DNA from: Brassicibacter mesophilus
GTDB lineage: Bacteria > Bacillota > Clostridia > Tissierellales > Proteiniboraceae
Reading direction: 5' to 3'
Assembly (NCBI RefSeq): GCF_050433385.1
Contig: NZ_JBNPXI010000009.1
Location: forward strand, 74,771-138,770
Length of the DNA: 64,000 nt
The translations under genes and the position numbers were made by a program. Below are positions 8,350 through 17,475 of the stretch, in pieces (the stretch's first letter is position 1; the number at the start of each line of letters is the position of its first letter). The notes under the pieces were generated by a model. It saw only the letters and a list, made by a program, of their open reading frames with translations. It was not told the origin of the DNA and searched no databases.

Positions 8350-8889
8350 TTAACTAACAAGCCAACTACAGAATACGTCTAAGATAATTTCACTATATAT
8401 AATAATTCCTGTAAATAAACAAGCTGTTGAAGTAGCCCATAACCCCTTGATAAAATATCTCTTATTAAGAGTTCCTATTAACATCAAGAAAGCTCCTATT
8501 ATAAAAACTATAATTCCCACTGGTTCTGATATTCTTTGTAGAAAATAAATTACTTCATACAATTTATTAGATACTTTATTTTCAATCCATATTATTTTAA
8601 CGATTGGTAAAGTTATATACTTCTTATTTAACTCATCAAGTGTATCAATATTATTAATAACATATTTTCGTGGAAGCTCATGAAAAGATAAATTCTTATA
8701 CCTTTCCATATCTTCTTTTGTTACTATAGTCTTTTCAAACTCTTCTACTGAAGTAAATATTCGTATTTCATAATATTCATCTTTGTAATCTCTAAGAAAA
8801 TCATCAACAGTAATTAGATCAGCATATGTTACCGTTACAGTAATAGAGAGAAAAATAAAAACTAAGATTATAATGACTATTCGTTTCAT
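8350..8889 (-). CDS. Secreted/membrane protein with VirB2-like C-terminal helices
   Basis: 179 residues. N-terminal signal peptide (1-23), about 95 polar residues, then two membrane helices near 125-145 and 152-174. The loop and second helix (KRYFIKGLWATSTACLFTG) align by pattern with the last helix of the 6367 and 23647 products, so I read these as three members of one transfer-protein family with different ectodomains. No class I dyad is visible; the promoter must lie between the 8922 terminator and the start. Confidence 0.5.
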   Translation of the reverse strand: MKRIVIIILVFIFLSITVTVTYADLITVDDFLRDYKDEYYEIRIFTSVEEFEKTIVTKEDMERYKNLSFHELPRKYVINNIDTLDELNKKYITLPIVKIIWIENKVSNKLYEVIYFLQRISEPVGIIVFIIGAFLMLIGTLNKRYFIKGLWATSTACLFTGIIIYSEIILDVFCSWLVS

Positions 8890-8921
8890 TAAATATCACC
8901 TCACATTTTTAAGATTTTGAT

Positions 8922-8954
8922 AAAAAAAGTAGAGAGCACCTATGAACTCTCTAC
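8922..8954 (-). terminator. Intrinsic terminator
   Basis: GTAGAGAG/CTCTCTAC stem followed by U7 on the minus strand, downstream of the 9041 gene. Confidence 0.85.
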
Positions 8955-9040
8955 CCTTATGAATTCTTCAATAAGAACTCTCAAATCCGACCATTTTTAT
9001 TTTTCTTATTATATATTAAGCATAAATTTTTGTTTTATAA

Positions 9041-9319
9041 TTATTTTGATGGAGAAATTTTATATTTTGCTAATATTCTTTCTAGCTCATCTGGTAATAA
9101 ACAGTAACAAATTACATCTCCCTTCTTCCAGTCGCCCCAATACTTCTCTTTAAATTTACTTGCTTCTCTAAGGGTTTGATAACCTCTAAGCAATGGATAC
9201 TCTTTATCTTCTACTTCTTTTAATGCTTTCTCTAGTTCTTCATATATTTTAGGCTCTCTCACGGAATAATAACAAACAACAAAATACTTATCACAAGACC
9301 TATATTTAACTTTATTCAT
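9041..9319 (-). CDS. Small cytosolic protein, unknown
   Basis: 92 residues. Begins MNKVKYRSCDKYFVVCYYS and ends with a basic tail. No recognised family. ATG with GGAGAG 9 bp upstream and a class I dyad before that. A single-gene unit bounded by a terminator. Confidence 0.6.
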   Translation of the reverse strand: MNKVKYRSCDKYFVVCYYSVREPKIYEELEKALKEVEDKEYPLLRGYQTLREASKFKEKYWGDWKKGDVICYCLLPDELERILAKYKISPSK

Positions 9320-9339
9320 AATAATCTACTCTCCTCTCT

Positions 9340-9359
9340 ATATTGTTTTATTGTGAACA
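9340..9359 (-). promoter_or_regulatory. Class I dyad operator
   Basis: AATGTT and AACAAT, 8 bp spacing, TATAAT overlapping the first half-site. Confidence 0.6.
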
Positions 9360-9376
9360 TTATAAAAATGTTATAA

Positions 9377-9649
9377 TTAATCTAATCTATTATAAGGAAG
9401 ATTTAAATCTTCTTCTGTTATTTCAATCCCTTCATTTCTTTTGGCTTTTAACCACTTTTTATATGAAATATTGTTGAAATTACTACTTTTAACTTCTTTA
9501 ATATGTTCTCTCTTTATATTCTCTGCTTCAAAATAATTACTACATTCCTTAATCTCTGACCATAGCCCCTTAGCTCCCTGTGCTACTGATTTGTCATCAG
9601 TAATTAATGCCTCTGGAATATTTCTATAAATCACAACATAATACTTCAC
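9377..9649 (-). CDS. Small cytosolic protein, unknown
   Basis: 90 residues from a GTG start at 9649, with GGGGGTGA 6 bp upstream. It begins MKYYVVIYRNIPEALITDD and follows the 9663 gene by 13 bp, so the two form an operon. The N-terminus (short strand-rich, VVIYRN) loosely resembles that of the 9041 product (KYFVVCYYSVRE), suggesting distant relatedness. Confidence 0.55.
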   Translation of the reverse strand: MKYYVVIYRNIPEALITDDKSVAQGAKGLWSEIKECSNYFEAENIKREHIKEVKSSNFNNISYKKWLKAKRNEGIEITEEDLNLPYNRLD

Positions 9650-9662
9650 CCTAAATCACCCC

Positions 9663-10580
9663 CTAAATTATTGGAAATCCTATTATTCTATTTTCAGTAT
9701 TGCTAAAATCTATAAATACTTCCTTATCTTCTTTTTTATAATAATCTCTAAAATATCTAGAATTCATATTAAGAAAAGAACTAATTTTATTTAGTCTGCT
9801 GAAACTGTAATCACTATTTTCTATTGAAATGATTTCGACCTTATCATAATCAAATGTAGTCAAATATTCACTGATAATTTCCTCAACAATATTTAGATAT
9901 AAAAATCTAGTTTCTTCTCTAATATTTAATGGAAAAGTAAATACATCTACATCAAACAACTTGTCAAATAAAGTATATCTCTTACCATTTGCTTTAATTG
10001 TTTGAACTAAATAATTAATAAATAGCCTTAATGATGTAGTATTATAAAAGGTCTTAGACTTGTCCATGAAATAATCATTTAATAAGTAATCTTTAATATA
10101 ATCAAGCTCTATCACTTCACTTTGATTAGCTGGCAACCTAGAAAAATCATTTATCATTTTCCTGCTGTCTTTTCTAATCAATAATGCAAATAGATCTGTT
10201 AATGATGCACTGTCTCCTCTTAATTTCTTTACAACCACGATTGCTTTTCTTAATAAATCTAAGTTTAATGATTGATAAAAAGCACTCCTTTCAGATTCTA
10301 AACCTAAAGACTGATAGCTTATAAATATTTCCTCTAGTCTTTTAATAACTGTTTCTACATCTCCATAAAGAAGATCAATGTAATAACTTAACTCTTGTTT
10401 TCCCGTTAAATCAACTATCCTGTAATTATCAATATTATCTTTGGCTATTTTCTTTGATGTGGGAAAGTTCATTTCAGGGATTATGTAGAAATACTTTGTA
10501 TTTTCTTTTCTGACTTGAGTCAAATCTAAAATATCGTTCCCTTTCTTAAATAAAATAAAATTTTCTTTTTTAGTTTCCAT
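9663..10580 (-). CDS. Cytosolic protein of unknown function
   Basis: 305 residues, no signal peptide or membrane helix. Rich in Asp/Lys/Leu with predicted helices throughout. I do not recognise a domain. First gene of a two-gene operon with the 9377 gene. ATG with GGAGGA 6 bp upstream. Confidence 0.6.
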   Translation of the reverse strand: METKKENFILFKKGNDILDLTQVRKENTKYFYIIPEMNFPTSKKIAKDNIDNYRIVDLTGKQELSYYIDLLYGDVETVIKRLEEIFISYQSLGLESERSAFYQSLNLDLLRKAIVVVKKLRGDSASLTDLFALLIRKDSRKMINDFSRLPANQSEVIELDYIKDYLLNDYFMDKSKTFYNTTSLRLFINYLVQTIKANGKRYTLFDKLFDVDVFTFPLNIREETRFLYLNIVEEIISEYLTTFDYDKVEIISIENSDYSFSRLNKISSFLNMNSRYFRDYYKKEDKEVFIDFSNTENRIIGFPII

Positions 10581-10601
10581 AGAATAATCCTCCTTTCTCT
10601 T

Positions 10602-10621
10602 GATGTTCTAATAATAACTTT
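10602..10621 (-). promoter_or_regulatory. Class I dyad operator
   Basis: AAAGTT and AACATC, 8 bp spacing. TGCATAAGAT lies 20 bp upstream. Confidence 0.55.
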
Positions 10622-10755
10622 ATAATAATCTTGCTTATTACTAATCTTATGCACCACCCTACCTCTTTACAAAATCAATTGATCTGATAATAATCTATAG
10701 TGAATTTTTTTCAGAGAAATACATATAATCAATTATTACTCCCTATTCTTAGTAT

Positions 10756-10796
10756 TAAAAAAACAGCTTTAAACATTTGAGTTTAGAGCTGTTTTA
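10756..10796 (-). terminator. Intrinsic terminator
   Basis: AAACAGCTCTAAACTC pairs with the GTTTAAAGCTGTTT side across a short loop, followed by a U run on the minus strand. End of the 10794 operon. Confidence 0.85.
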
Positions 10797-12434
10797 CTTT
10801 GCAATTTCTTCAATTTCTTTTTTTATCTTATTGTAGAATTGCCAATGTTCTAAGACTTTTTCTCTTTCTAAATTGACGATCTCTAGATTATCTATTTCTT
10901 GTCCAAATTCCTTTGAAGTAAATCCCTTGAATTTATCTTCTAACAAAGGTATTCTACTTTCTATATAATCATATCTGGACTTTGTAAATGTATAGATCTT
11001 ATAATTTATCTTGACATCTTCTCCTAATAAAAGAAAAAATTGTTTTGCCATGAAGATTCTTTTAAATAAAACCGAGGTTTCTAATCCATACTTTAGATTA
11101 TCAACGATACCAAGTTCAACAATTGCTTGATTACCTACTTTTCTTAAATTATCACTAAAAATGCCATTATCTTTTAGTATGTCAAAAGTCATTGGTCTTA
11201 CTAAAGCTTGATCATCTTCTTTATCATTTAAATTTATAGAAACATATTCTTCAAGCTTTGCTATCTTATCATTAATCTCATTTAGGTATTTTTCGACAGC
11301 CCTATATTTCTTATTTTTATTATCTAATAAAGCTTCATCATTCTCTCTTTTTTTAAGTTCAACTATATCCTTAGCATATCTTCTTTCAAAGCCCATAACT
11401 CTTTCTAGTCTTTTCCTATAAAAAGACAATTCTTCTTCAAGCTCTAAATAGGATTTAAGACTTTCTCCATTAAAGAGTATTACATCACTATCTTTGCTGT
11501 AAGTAAATGGTTTTGCAATCTTACTTGTTGATGTTAATAAAGCAAGCACTTCATTTCTAACTTTCTTATTACTATGCTTTAAATAGTTATTCTTGGATTT
11601 CATAAAGAACTTAAGTAGATCAATATTATTAGTCTTAGCAAATAAATTTGAACGGTAATCTTTAAAAAAATACATTCCTTCAACTGGATCTGCTCCAATA
11701 AACCTTTTGTGAAAAGCTTTATACATCTTTGTTTTTGAGACTTCGTTATATTTATTTTTATACTTCTTCTGGAATTTCTTAATTTCATTCGCATTTAACT
11801 TTTTAAGCTTACTACCATTTATGAACTGTTCTATTTCTTCTTTTGAATATCCAACATATTTTAATTCATTTATTTTTTCCTCATCTGACTTTTTTAAAAA
11901 ACCTTTATAAACGATATTTTTTATGTATTGATAATAGATATATAATTCCTTAAACTGAGCACTTTCTTTTTTAAATGAATTACTGACTTTCTGAAAAGCT
12001 AGGCTTTCAATTTTATTAGCTATAATTGCTCCTTTAACATAGTTAAGATACACACTAGCTTCACTAATATTAATCTTCTTTTGAATTGCATCATGGGGCT
12101 TAATTAACTTAACAGCCTTTTCATTTAAAGCATATACCCTTCCTAGATTAAGATTCTTAGACCAGATCCATTTTTCATCCTCTAACCGCTTAGTCATTCT
12201 TCTAAAGCCATAATCAGTAAAAATTGGTTTTAGAATAAGCTTTAAATGCTCTACAAATACATTTTCTAAATGATATATAATCTTTAAAACAAGCTCATCA
12301 TTTTCTGTAAGATCAAAAACATTTTTATCACTTACAGTTATATTAAAAATGCTTTTTCCCCATATATTTGATTGAAATTCTTCTTTATTTTCTAATGCTT
12401 CAATATTCTCTTTTATTGCTTTATAATCATTCAT
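10794..12434 (-). CDS. Large protein with N-terminal winged-helix-like domain, possibly replication- or mobilisation-related
   Basis: 546 residues from ATG 12434 (GGAGGTGAAG 4 bp upstream). Residues about 40-115 look like a winged helix: NDELVLKIIYHLENVFVEH, then a YGFRRMTKRLEDEKWI recognition-helix region and a wing NLGRVYALNEKAVKLI. This pattern is seen in replication-relaxation-type proteins of mobile elements. The rest is basic and helical with a coiled coil near 345-400. The dyad at 12459 overlaps the end of the upstream gene, giving this gene its own control point. Confidence 0.45.
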   Translation of the reverse strand: MNDYKAIKENIEALENKEEFQSNIWGKSIFNITVSDKNVFDLTENDELVLKIIYHLENVFVEHLKLILKPIFTDYGFRRMTKRLEDEKWIWSKNLNLGRVYALNEKAVKLIKPHDAIQKKINISEASVYLNYVKGAIIANKIESLAFQKVSNSFKKESAQFKELYIYYQYIKNIVYKGFLKKSDEEKINELKYVGYSKEEIEQFINGSKLKKLNANEIKKFQKKYKNKYNEVSKTKMYKAFHKRFIGADPVEGMYFFKDYRSNLFAKTNNIDLLKFFMKSKNNYLKHSNKKVRNEVLALLTSTSKIAKPFTYSKDSDVILFNGESLKSYLELEEELSFYRKRLERVMGFERRYAKDIVELKKRENDEALLDNKNKKYRAVEKYLNEINDKIAKLEEYVSINLNDKEDDQALVRPMTFDILKDNGIFSDNLRKVGNQAIVELGIVDNLKYGLETSVLFKRIFMAKQFFLLLGEDVKINYKIYTFTKSRYDYIESRIPLLEDKFKGFTSKEFGQEIDNLEIVNLEREKVLEHWQFYNKIKKEIEEIAK

Positions 12435-12458
12435 CTGCTTCACCTCCATGCTTTCTAT

Positions 12459-12478
12459 ATTGTTACCATATGAACTTT
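12459..12478 (-). promoter_or_regulatory. Class I dyad operator at a gene junction
   Basis: AAAGTT and AACAAT, 8 bp spacing, squeezed between the stop of the 12477 gene and the ribosome site of the 10794 gene. Confidence 0.6.
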
Positions 12479-13334
12479 AATAAGCAGGTAAATAAATAAT
12501 CTCTTTACCTGTTAGTGTCTCATAATTCTCTTTAGCTTTGATATCTTTGTATTCATAATTAGCTGTTACAATTTCTATATTTAATTCAATCGATGTAGTT
12601 GTAGATCTAGAAATTATATTTTCCATTTTAACTATCGCTTTATCAAATTGTTTTCTGTAGCTTTCTGAAACCTTTAATCTTTCATCTCTCAACCTTTCTA
12701 GTGTCTCCTCAGCTTCATTTCTCGTTAATTTAACTCTGAAATCTGAATGGGATACTCCACGTTTATTATCATTAATAATTTTAAGATCATTTCTAGTATT
12801 TCTTCTATCAATTAAATATGTTGCCTCATCAATCTTATGTGCTCTATAATCATTCTCTATTTGTTTGATTTGGTTTTCCAGTCTTTCTTTTTCTTCTTTT
12901 AAAGCTATTTTATAAGCATCAGTAGTTTTCAATTGTTTGAATTCATCTTTTAACTCTGTCTCGTTGCTTACTCTTCCTTCTAATTTAGCTTTATCAGGAA
13001 GTATATTGATAATATTATTAACACCTTTTGCATGAACGGTCGATCCACTTCCTCCAAATTTAGCTTTGCCATCAACATGAAGCTTGAATTCTCTTCTAAA
13101 TTTTTCTGTTGATTTAAAATGACCTTTCTCGGCATTTTGAATAGCTTCTAAATAGCCACCTTTTTTCAAAATATAATATTCATTTTTTCCTACCAATCTA
13201 ATAATATCATCTTTATGTAGAATATTTTCTCCATATTGAAATTGTCTTCCTAAGAGTTTGTTTTCTTCTCTTTTCCAATTCGCTTTTTGTTTTGCTTTTC
13301 TTCTAGCACTTCCACTTCTTCTTTTTTTAGCCAT
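12477..13334 (-). CDS. Basic protein of unknown function
   Basis: 285 residues. The first 25 residues are very basic (KKRRSGSARRKAKQK), suggesting nucleic-acid contact. The middle (about 130-230) is a coiled coil with repeated Glu/Lys/Leu. No recognised domain. It follows the 13346 gene by 11 bp and precedes the winged-helix gene, so the three are probably one transcript with an internal start. Confidence 0.55.
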   Translation of the reverse strand: MAKKRRSGSARRKAKQKANWKREENKLLGRQFQYGENILHKDDIIRLVGKNEYYILKKGGYLEAIQNAEKGHFKSTEKFRREFKLHVDGKAKFGGSGSTVHAKGVNNIINILPDKAKLEGRVSNETELKDEFKQLKTTDAYKIALKEEKERLENQIKQIENDYRAHKIDEATYLIDRRNTRNDLKIINDNKRGVSHSDFRVKLTRNEAEETLERLRDERLKVSESYRKQFDKAIVKMENIISRSTTTSIELNIEIVTANYEYKDIKAKENYETLTGKEIIYLPAY

Positions 13335-13345
13335 CCTATCACCCC

Positions 13346-13543
13346 CTACTTACTACTAGATAAAGTCTTAATTAATATGTCTTTATATTTAGTCATAAAC
13401 ATTTCTTCTAATGTTTTTTCACTTAATATTTCTAAACTCTTTATTTCATTTATTAGTGATTTTTTATTACTCTTATTTTTTTCTATATAATCTAAAGCTA
13501 AGGCTAAAGATATTTCCGATATTAGATGTTCTTTCTTTTGCAT
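13346..13543 (-). CDS. Small protein, unknown
   Basis: 65 residues from ATG 13543 (AAAGGAGCGG 7 bp upstream); the longer frame from 13561 starts within this site. Helical, Leu/Lys/Glu-rich (ISLALALDYIEKNKSNKKS). Sits between a small membrane protein gene and the basic protein gene. Confidence 0.55.
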   Translation of the reverse strand: MQKKEHLISEISLALALDYIEKNKSNKKSLINEIKSLEILSEKTLEEMFMTKYKDILIKTLSSSK

Positions 13544-13566
13544 TAATACCGCTCCTTTCATATAAT

Positions 13567-13788
13567 TTAATCTTCTTTTGTTTCCTCTACTTCTTTAATA
13601 ATTTGTTTTCTTATATTACTACACATAAAATAACCTAATATAAATGCTGGTGCTATAAAAAAGAATATTTCTAAGAATACCTCTGGTGTTAATGGCTTGT
13701 AAAAAAATAATGAAATTACTGTTAAAAGCATATAAACCGATAATATTAGTCCTCCTGTTAAAATAGTTTTAATTTTATTGTCAGTCAT
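13567..13788 (-). CDS. Small two-helix membrane protein
   Basis: 73 residues from ATG 13788 (GGAGGTG 6 bp upstream). Two membrane helices: ILTGGLILSVYMLLTVISLF and a second near EIFFFIAPAFILGYFM, then a short charged tail. First gene of the 13788-10794 operon. Function unknown. Confidence 0.6.
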   Translation of the reverse strand: MTDNKIKTILTGGLILSVYMLLTVISLFFYKPLTPEVFLEIFFFIAPAFILGYFMCSNIRKQIIKEVEETKED

Positions 13789-13809
13789 AAATTTCACCTC
13801 CATATTATT

Positions 13810-13829
13810 AATGTTATTATATTAACTTT
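13810..13829 (-). promoter_or_regulatory. Class I dyad operator
   Basis: AAAGTT and AACATT, 8 bp spacing, with TGCATATATT 12 bp upstream. Confidence 0.6.
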
Positions 13830-13946
13830 ATATTATTAATATATGCACCTATCCTTTATTTCATAAATAAACTTATGTAGTATCTTTTTAATAATGTCCA
13901 CATGAAAACATTAAAGAAACTATAAAGGAAAATTTAATGTAGGCCC

Positions 13947-13982
13947 AAAAAAATTAAAACCACTGGTAGTTTCCAGTGGTTG
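13947..13982 (-). terminator. Intrinsic terminator
   Basis: ACCACTGG/CCAGTGGT stem followed by a U-rich run on the minus strand, downstream of the 14009 gene. Confidence 0.85.
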
Positions 13983-14008
13983 ATTTTAATAAGTTAGATT
14001 ATGATTTA

Positions 14009-14317
14009 TTATATGTTCAATTCTTTTCTTATTTCATCAGGTATATATTTTTTAACCTTGTTATTAACTTTATAAGCTTTTTCACAGAAGTCCTTGCTTC
14101 TATCTTTCTTAGGCATTAACTTCATATAAGAAGCATCTTGTCTAATGATCTCTAACAGTATTTCTTCATTTATCATATTTACTTTAATATAGTCAATAGC
14201 ATCTTTATTCTCATTTATAGCTGTTAGTATCATTAATTTATCAATGTATTTTTCAGGAACTTCCTTTATTAATAGTCCATTTTCTTTTACTTTTTCTAAA
14301 TAGTTTTGGTAGTTCAT
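14009..14317 (-). CDS. Short DUF4116-type repeat protein
   Basis: 102 residues from ATG 14317 (GGGAGATG upstream). The C-terminal half has the repeat pattern of the larger neighbour: DYIKVNMINEEILLEIIRQDASYMKLMP and KYIPDEIRKEL. It lies 57 bp downstream of that neighbour and is probably its cotranscribed partner. The family is common in large phage and element genomes; function unknown. Confidence 0.6.
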   Translation of the reverse strand: MNYQNYLEKVKENGLLIKEVPEKYIDKLMILTAINENKDAIDYIKVNMINEEILLEIIRQDASYMKLMPKKDRSKDFCEKAYKVNNKVKKYIPDEIRKELNI

Positions 14318-14373
14318 AATTTTCATCTCCCATCTCTAGGTGATCTTACTCAATGACTTTATAAAAACTTCTT

Positions 14374-15540
14374 TTAACTAATAGATTCGATAAAAGTATC
14401 ATAGCTATTAACTTCATCTGATAAGAACGATAATTGTCCTTTATCTGTATTATTAATGAATTCTATGTAAAACTCTTTAGTTATATAATTTAATGGAACA
14501 CTATAGATAGAATGTGGATCTAAAATAGATGCTCGTAAACACAGCTCATATGTCTTAAATTTTTCTGGAATATTATTTAAAGCTACAGGATTTATTTCAA
14601 CAATAGCATTAGCAATTTTTTCATTATATAATTCCCCTGGTATGTATTGAATTATTTCATTATTAAAATCTATTGCCTTTATTATTATTTCTTCATTTTT
14701 AATCGTATCACTAAGTTTTGCAAATATGTATTTGTCCTCAAATAAATCTAAATTTTTAACATAATATAAAAATTTCTCTTCATCAGGTATCATACCAATA
14801 TCTATTTTATTTCTTAGTTCTTTTGGAATCATTGAAAATAAAGTGTGATCAGCTTCTAATCCCTTTGTAGCTAATTCAACCATTTCTTCTTTATTCAAAT
14901 GCTCATTTTCTATTATATCTTCCAAAGTTACCCTTGGATCATTACTTAAACAAACCATATAAAAATCTTTATCTTTTAGTTCTTCTGAAATAGATGTTAA
15001 TTCTATGTTATCAAAGTTAATGCTTATAGCATCTAAACACAATTTTCTTTTGACCTCATTGCTTATATTTTCATCATCAAGAATCATTGAGTATGTAGAA
15101 TTATTTAGTTTTATGGCCTCTTCATAGAAATCTTGAGTTTTGTAGACTTCAGGAATATAGTCGTATGAATCAAATTCATTTGATTTAAAAGCTTCTAAAC
15201 ATAACTCTCTATTTTTCATTTCTTCTGGAACAAATCTTAAATTAAAACCATCACTCTTAACAGCTTCCCAGAAGATTTCTTCATCTAATAAATTTTGGGG
15301 AATATATGCAATAGCTCTGCAGTCAACTTTCAAGGCTTCTATATAATCTTCCTTGGATTTTAGTTCATCTGGTTTGAATTTAAGTGGATTTTCTTTATAC
15401 TTAAGAAAATCATAGTCACCAAGATGAATCTCTAAATAAGTTTTATAAACATCAATATCATTCATATCATAATCCATATACACAAGTGAAGGATTATCTT
15501 GTAAAGTTTTTATAATTTCTTCTGAAGTGTTTAATTTCAT
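14374..15540 (-). CDS. DUF4116-type repeat protein
   Basis: 388 residues from ATG 15540 (AGGGGAGAAG upstream; the longer frame from 15585 lacks a site). About ten imperfect 30-residue helical repeats of the type ...ELCLEAFKSNEFDSYDYIPEVYK, with the F-[VI]-P-E/Y-I-P-E turn recurring. No catalytic motif is visible; a binding scaffold is likely. Whether its promoter is shared with the divergent gene at 15666 cannot be told from sequence. Confidence 0.65.
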   Translation of the reverse strand: MKLNTSEEIIKTLQDNPSLVYMDYDMNDIDVYKTYLEIHLGDYDFLKYKENPLKFKPDELKSKEDYIEALKVDCRAIAYIPQNLLDEEIFWEAVKSDGFNLRFVPEEMKNRELCLEAFKSNEFDSYDYIPEVYKTQDFYEEAIKLNNSTYSMILDDENISNEVKRKLCLDAISINFDNIELTSISEELKDKDFYMVCLSNDPRVTLEDIIENEHLNKEEMVELATKGLEADHTLFSMIPKELRNKIDIGMIPDEEKFLYYVKNLDLFEDKYIFAKLSDTIKNEEIIIKAIDFNNEIIQYIPGELYNEKIANAIVEINPVALNNIPEKFKTYELCLRASILDPHSIYSVPLNYITKEFYIEFINNTDKGQLSFLSDEVNSYDTFIESIS

Positions 15541-15665
15541 TATCTTCTCCCCTTCGGATGATATTTTATTAACCATTTTGCACAATTATTATATCATACT
15601 TGTAGTTTAGTGTTATTATTGTTTATAATATCAACATAACGAAATTTCTTCTTAGGGGGCATACT

Positions 15666-15920
15666 ATGAGCAGAAAAATAGATTTGAGTTTTGAGTATTA
15701 TCAGGGTAGTGTAGATCTAACAAGTGAAATAGAATTTCATAAATTTAAAAAATTTCTTAATGAGCATTCTGATATTATAGAAGCTCTTGATAATGAAGAT
15801 TTTTTCATTGAAGAAGACTCTACCCTTCTGGCTGGTTATATTCAAGGTGATACTCTTTATATTGAGCTATATAATAAAGGTATCAATATTATACGAAATG
15901 AACCTAAAAAAGAAGTTTAA
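15666..15920 (+). CDS. Small acidic protein, unknown
   Basis: 84 residues and one of the few plus-strand genes. A conventional promoter precedes it: TTGTAG at about 15601 and TATAAT at about 15627, then AGGGGG 7 bp before the ATG. No recognised domain. Divergent from the DUF4116 gene. A perfect hairpin overlaps its stop codon. Confidence 0.65.
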   Translation: MSRKIDLSFEYYQGSVDLTSEIEFHKFKKFLNEHSDIIEALDNEDFFIEEDSTLLAGYIQGDTLYIELYNKGINIIRNEPKKEV

Positions 15921-15937
15921 TATTAAACTTCTTTTTT
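15906..15937 (+). terminator. Intrinsic terminator, fully palindromic
   Basis: A6-GAAGTTTA pairs with TAAACTTC-T6 around a 4-nt centre. Works in both directions; separates the 15666 and 15975 genes. Confidence 0.85.
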
Positions 15938-15974
15938 ACTGTTTTCAATTATTTCTTTAGTAATCTTTATCTGA

Positions 15975-16643
15975 TTATAAAACATTTCCTGTAATTACTG
16001 CCACGGTAGATTCTATTGGATAACCTAGTATTAGTCCATTTAAAACAAACATTGCATCTGAGATAGGATTAACATAGTCATAATCAGTAAGAAAATCTGA
16101 TAATTCTTTATTAAATAGAATATTTAACTCCTCTTTATCTTCCTGATCTATGAGACTATATCCATATGATTTGCTCATAAGGTCATAAGATTCTAATAGA
16201 GCTTCTATATCGAATAGTTCTCTGATCTTTCCCTTATTTGCAATTCCTATTTCACAATGTCCTTCCCAAAAATGAGGTTTAACAAGATATTCTACACCTT
16301 TATCTTCTATCTTTTTAATATATGTATCTACTTCTGCTTTTTCTACTACAATAAACCCTATTGGTTTTCTAGCTGTTAAAACAGCTTCTACTAATTTGTC
16401 ACTATAATTACTATCTATAAAGTATATATTATCCCAATTCAACATCGGTGTAGAAAAAGGAATCTCTACCTTTGGAAAACTGTATCTCAGGTTTAAATTT
16501 CCATTATACAGTCTTAATATATGAGATACCTTCTTATAATCCCTTCTATATATACCACTTAATCCTAATCCTTCCTCATTTCTATACTTTCCTTTATAAG
16601 GTCTATCCTTTTCTACCCACCCATTAATTGCTACTAAGTTCAT
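15975..16643 (-). CDS. Cytosolic protein, unknown, leader-controlled
   Basis: 222 residues, mixed alpha/beta, no membrane segment. Contains GWVEKDRPYKGKYRNEEG near the start and IGFIVVEKAEVDTYIKKI in the middle. No family recognised. ATG with ATAGGAGGAATG upstream; the leader at 16672-16830 can mask this site. Confidence 0.55.
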   Translation of the reverse strand: MNLVAINGWVEKDRPYKGKYRNEEGLGLSGIYRRDYKKVSHILRLYNGNLNLRYSFPKVEIPFSTPMLNWDNIYFIDSNYSDKLVEAVLTARKPIGFIVVEKAEVDTYIKKIEDKGVEYLVKPHFWEGHCEIGIANKGKIRELFDIEALLESYDLMSKSYGYSLIDQEDKEELNILFNKELSDFLTDYDYVNPISDAMFVLNGLILGYPIESTVAVITGNVL

Positions 16644-16869
16644 ATTATATCATTCCTCCTATTATTTAATCATTGGTTTTCATGTTAAAAGGGATGATCC
16701 TTCTTAAAAATCCTACATTACTATTTCTAAAGACTATAATTTCCTACCTAATTCAATTGTTCCAGCCTTTTAGAAATTAATGATTCTAAAAAGTAACCAT
16801 TCCTTTTTGATTTGTATCCTTATACTATAATGCAAATATTACAAATACTATTACTTTTTTCTTATACTT
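16644..16869 (-). promoter_or_regulatory. Structured leader and promoter of the 15975 gene
   Basis: The minus strand carries TGCATTATAGTATAAG, like the promoter of the three-copy leaders. It is followed by AAAAAGGAATG, which can pair with CATCCCTTTT (16674-16690 region), enclosing a 10-bp hairpin CTTTTTAGAA/TTCTAAAAGG. ATCATCC of the 3' arm can alternatively pair with GGAATGAT of the ribosome site. Divergent in sequence but with the same logic as the copies at 45-47 kb. Confidence 0.5.
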
Positions 16870-16950
16870 TTAACTTATTACTTGTTCTTCATTGACAATG
16901 TTCAATCCTTTAAATTGTCTTTTGTAATGTTTGAACATATATGTATCATT
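16870..16950 (-). pseudogene. Remnant of a third copy of the 6757/17188 family
   Basis: The minus frame reads NDTYMFKHYKRQFKGLNIVNEE then stop, matching the DTYM-KHYK C-terminus of the 6757 and 17188 products. The upstream part of the gene is not recognisable in this frame, and no start is present. Confidence 0.65.
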
Positions 16951-16996
16951 TTTTCTTCAAATTCAACTAATATTTCTACTAATTTTTTGTATTTAT

Positions 16997-17158
16997 CTAC
17001 CCTACGAGATCACCTTTATCAATCATTTCCATCATTTTGTCTTTTGCTACTGATTTCGCTCCGTCCAAATTACCACTTAAATTATTTAGACAATCTAATA
17101 AAATTTCTCTACTCTCAATCTTATCAAATGCTATTTCTGATTTTTCCGTATAACTCAA
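16997..17158 (-). CDS. Small ORF, possibly a broken gene
   Basis: 53 codons from a TTG at 17158, with AAAGGAGC 9 bp upstream. It begins LSYTEKSEIAFDKIESREI and ends DKGDLVG. A frameshift right after the stop would continue into RVDKYKKLVEILVEFEEKM in the next frame, so the ORF may be a truncated gene. Between the 17188 gene and the remnant at 16870. Confidence 0.35.
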   Translation of the reverse strand: MSYTEKSEIAFDKIESREILLDCLNNLSGNLDGAKSVAKDKMMEMIDKGDLVG

Positions 17159-17187
17159 CTAAATCAGCTCCTTTTATTTTTTTTAAA

Positions 17188-17406
17188 TTAACAATTCTCA
17201 ATATGTCTTTTATAGTGTTTTAACATATATGTATCAATAGCTTTGAGGATATCCCCTGTATTTTGTAGCTTCATTCTTTTTAACTGATAATCCATTGCTC
17301 TACCCTTAAATTTATTATCTAATTTATAGTTTTGATCAACCCTTTCGTATCCTTTACGTTTTAGCTCTTGGATTTTGTCGAAGTTTACAATATTGTTCAT
17401 AATCAT
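17188..17406 (-). CDS. Small protein, paralogue of the 6757 gene
   Basis: 72 residues from ATG 17406 (GGAGCTGG 7 bp upstream). Conserved blocks KGYERVDQNYKL and DYQLKRMKLQNTGDILKAI then DTYMLKHYK match the 102-residue paralogue, which has an extra 35-residue middle segment. A class II palindrome lies 70 bp upstream. Confidence 0.65.
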   Translation of the reverse strand: MIMNNIVNFDKIQELKRKGYERVDQNYKLDNKFKGRAMDYQLKRMKLQNTGDILKAIDTYMLKHYKRHIENC

Positions 17407-17475
17407 TTTAAACCAGCTCCTTATCATTTGATTTTTTTATTACGACCTTATTATTAATTAATGAAACTAATTTAG

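Noticed and set aside
8917..9153. Plus-strand ORF of 78 codons
   Set aside because: It runs across the terminator at 8922 and is antisense to the 9041 gene.
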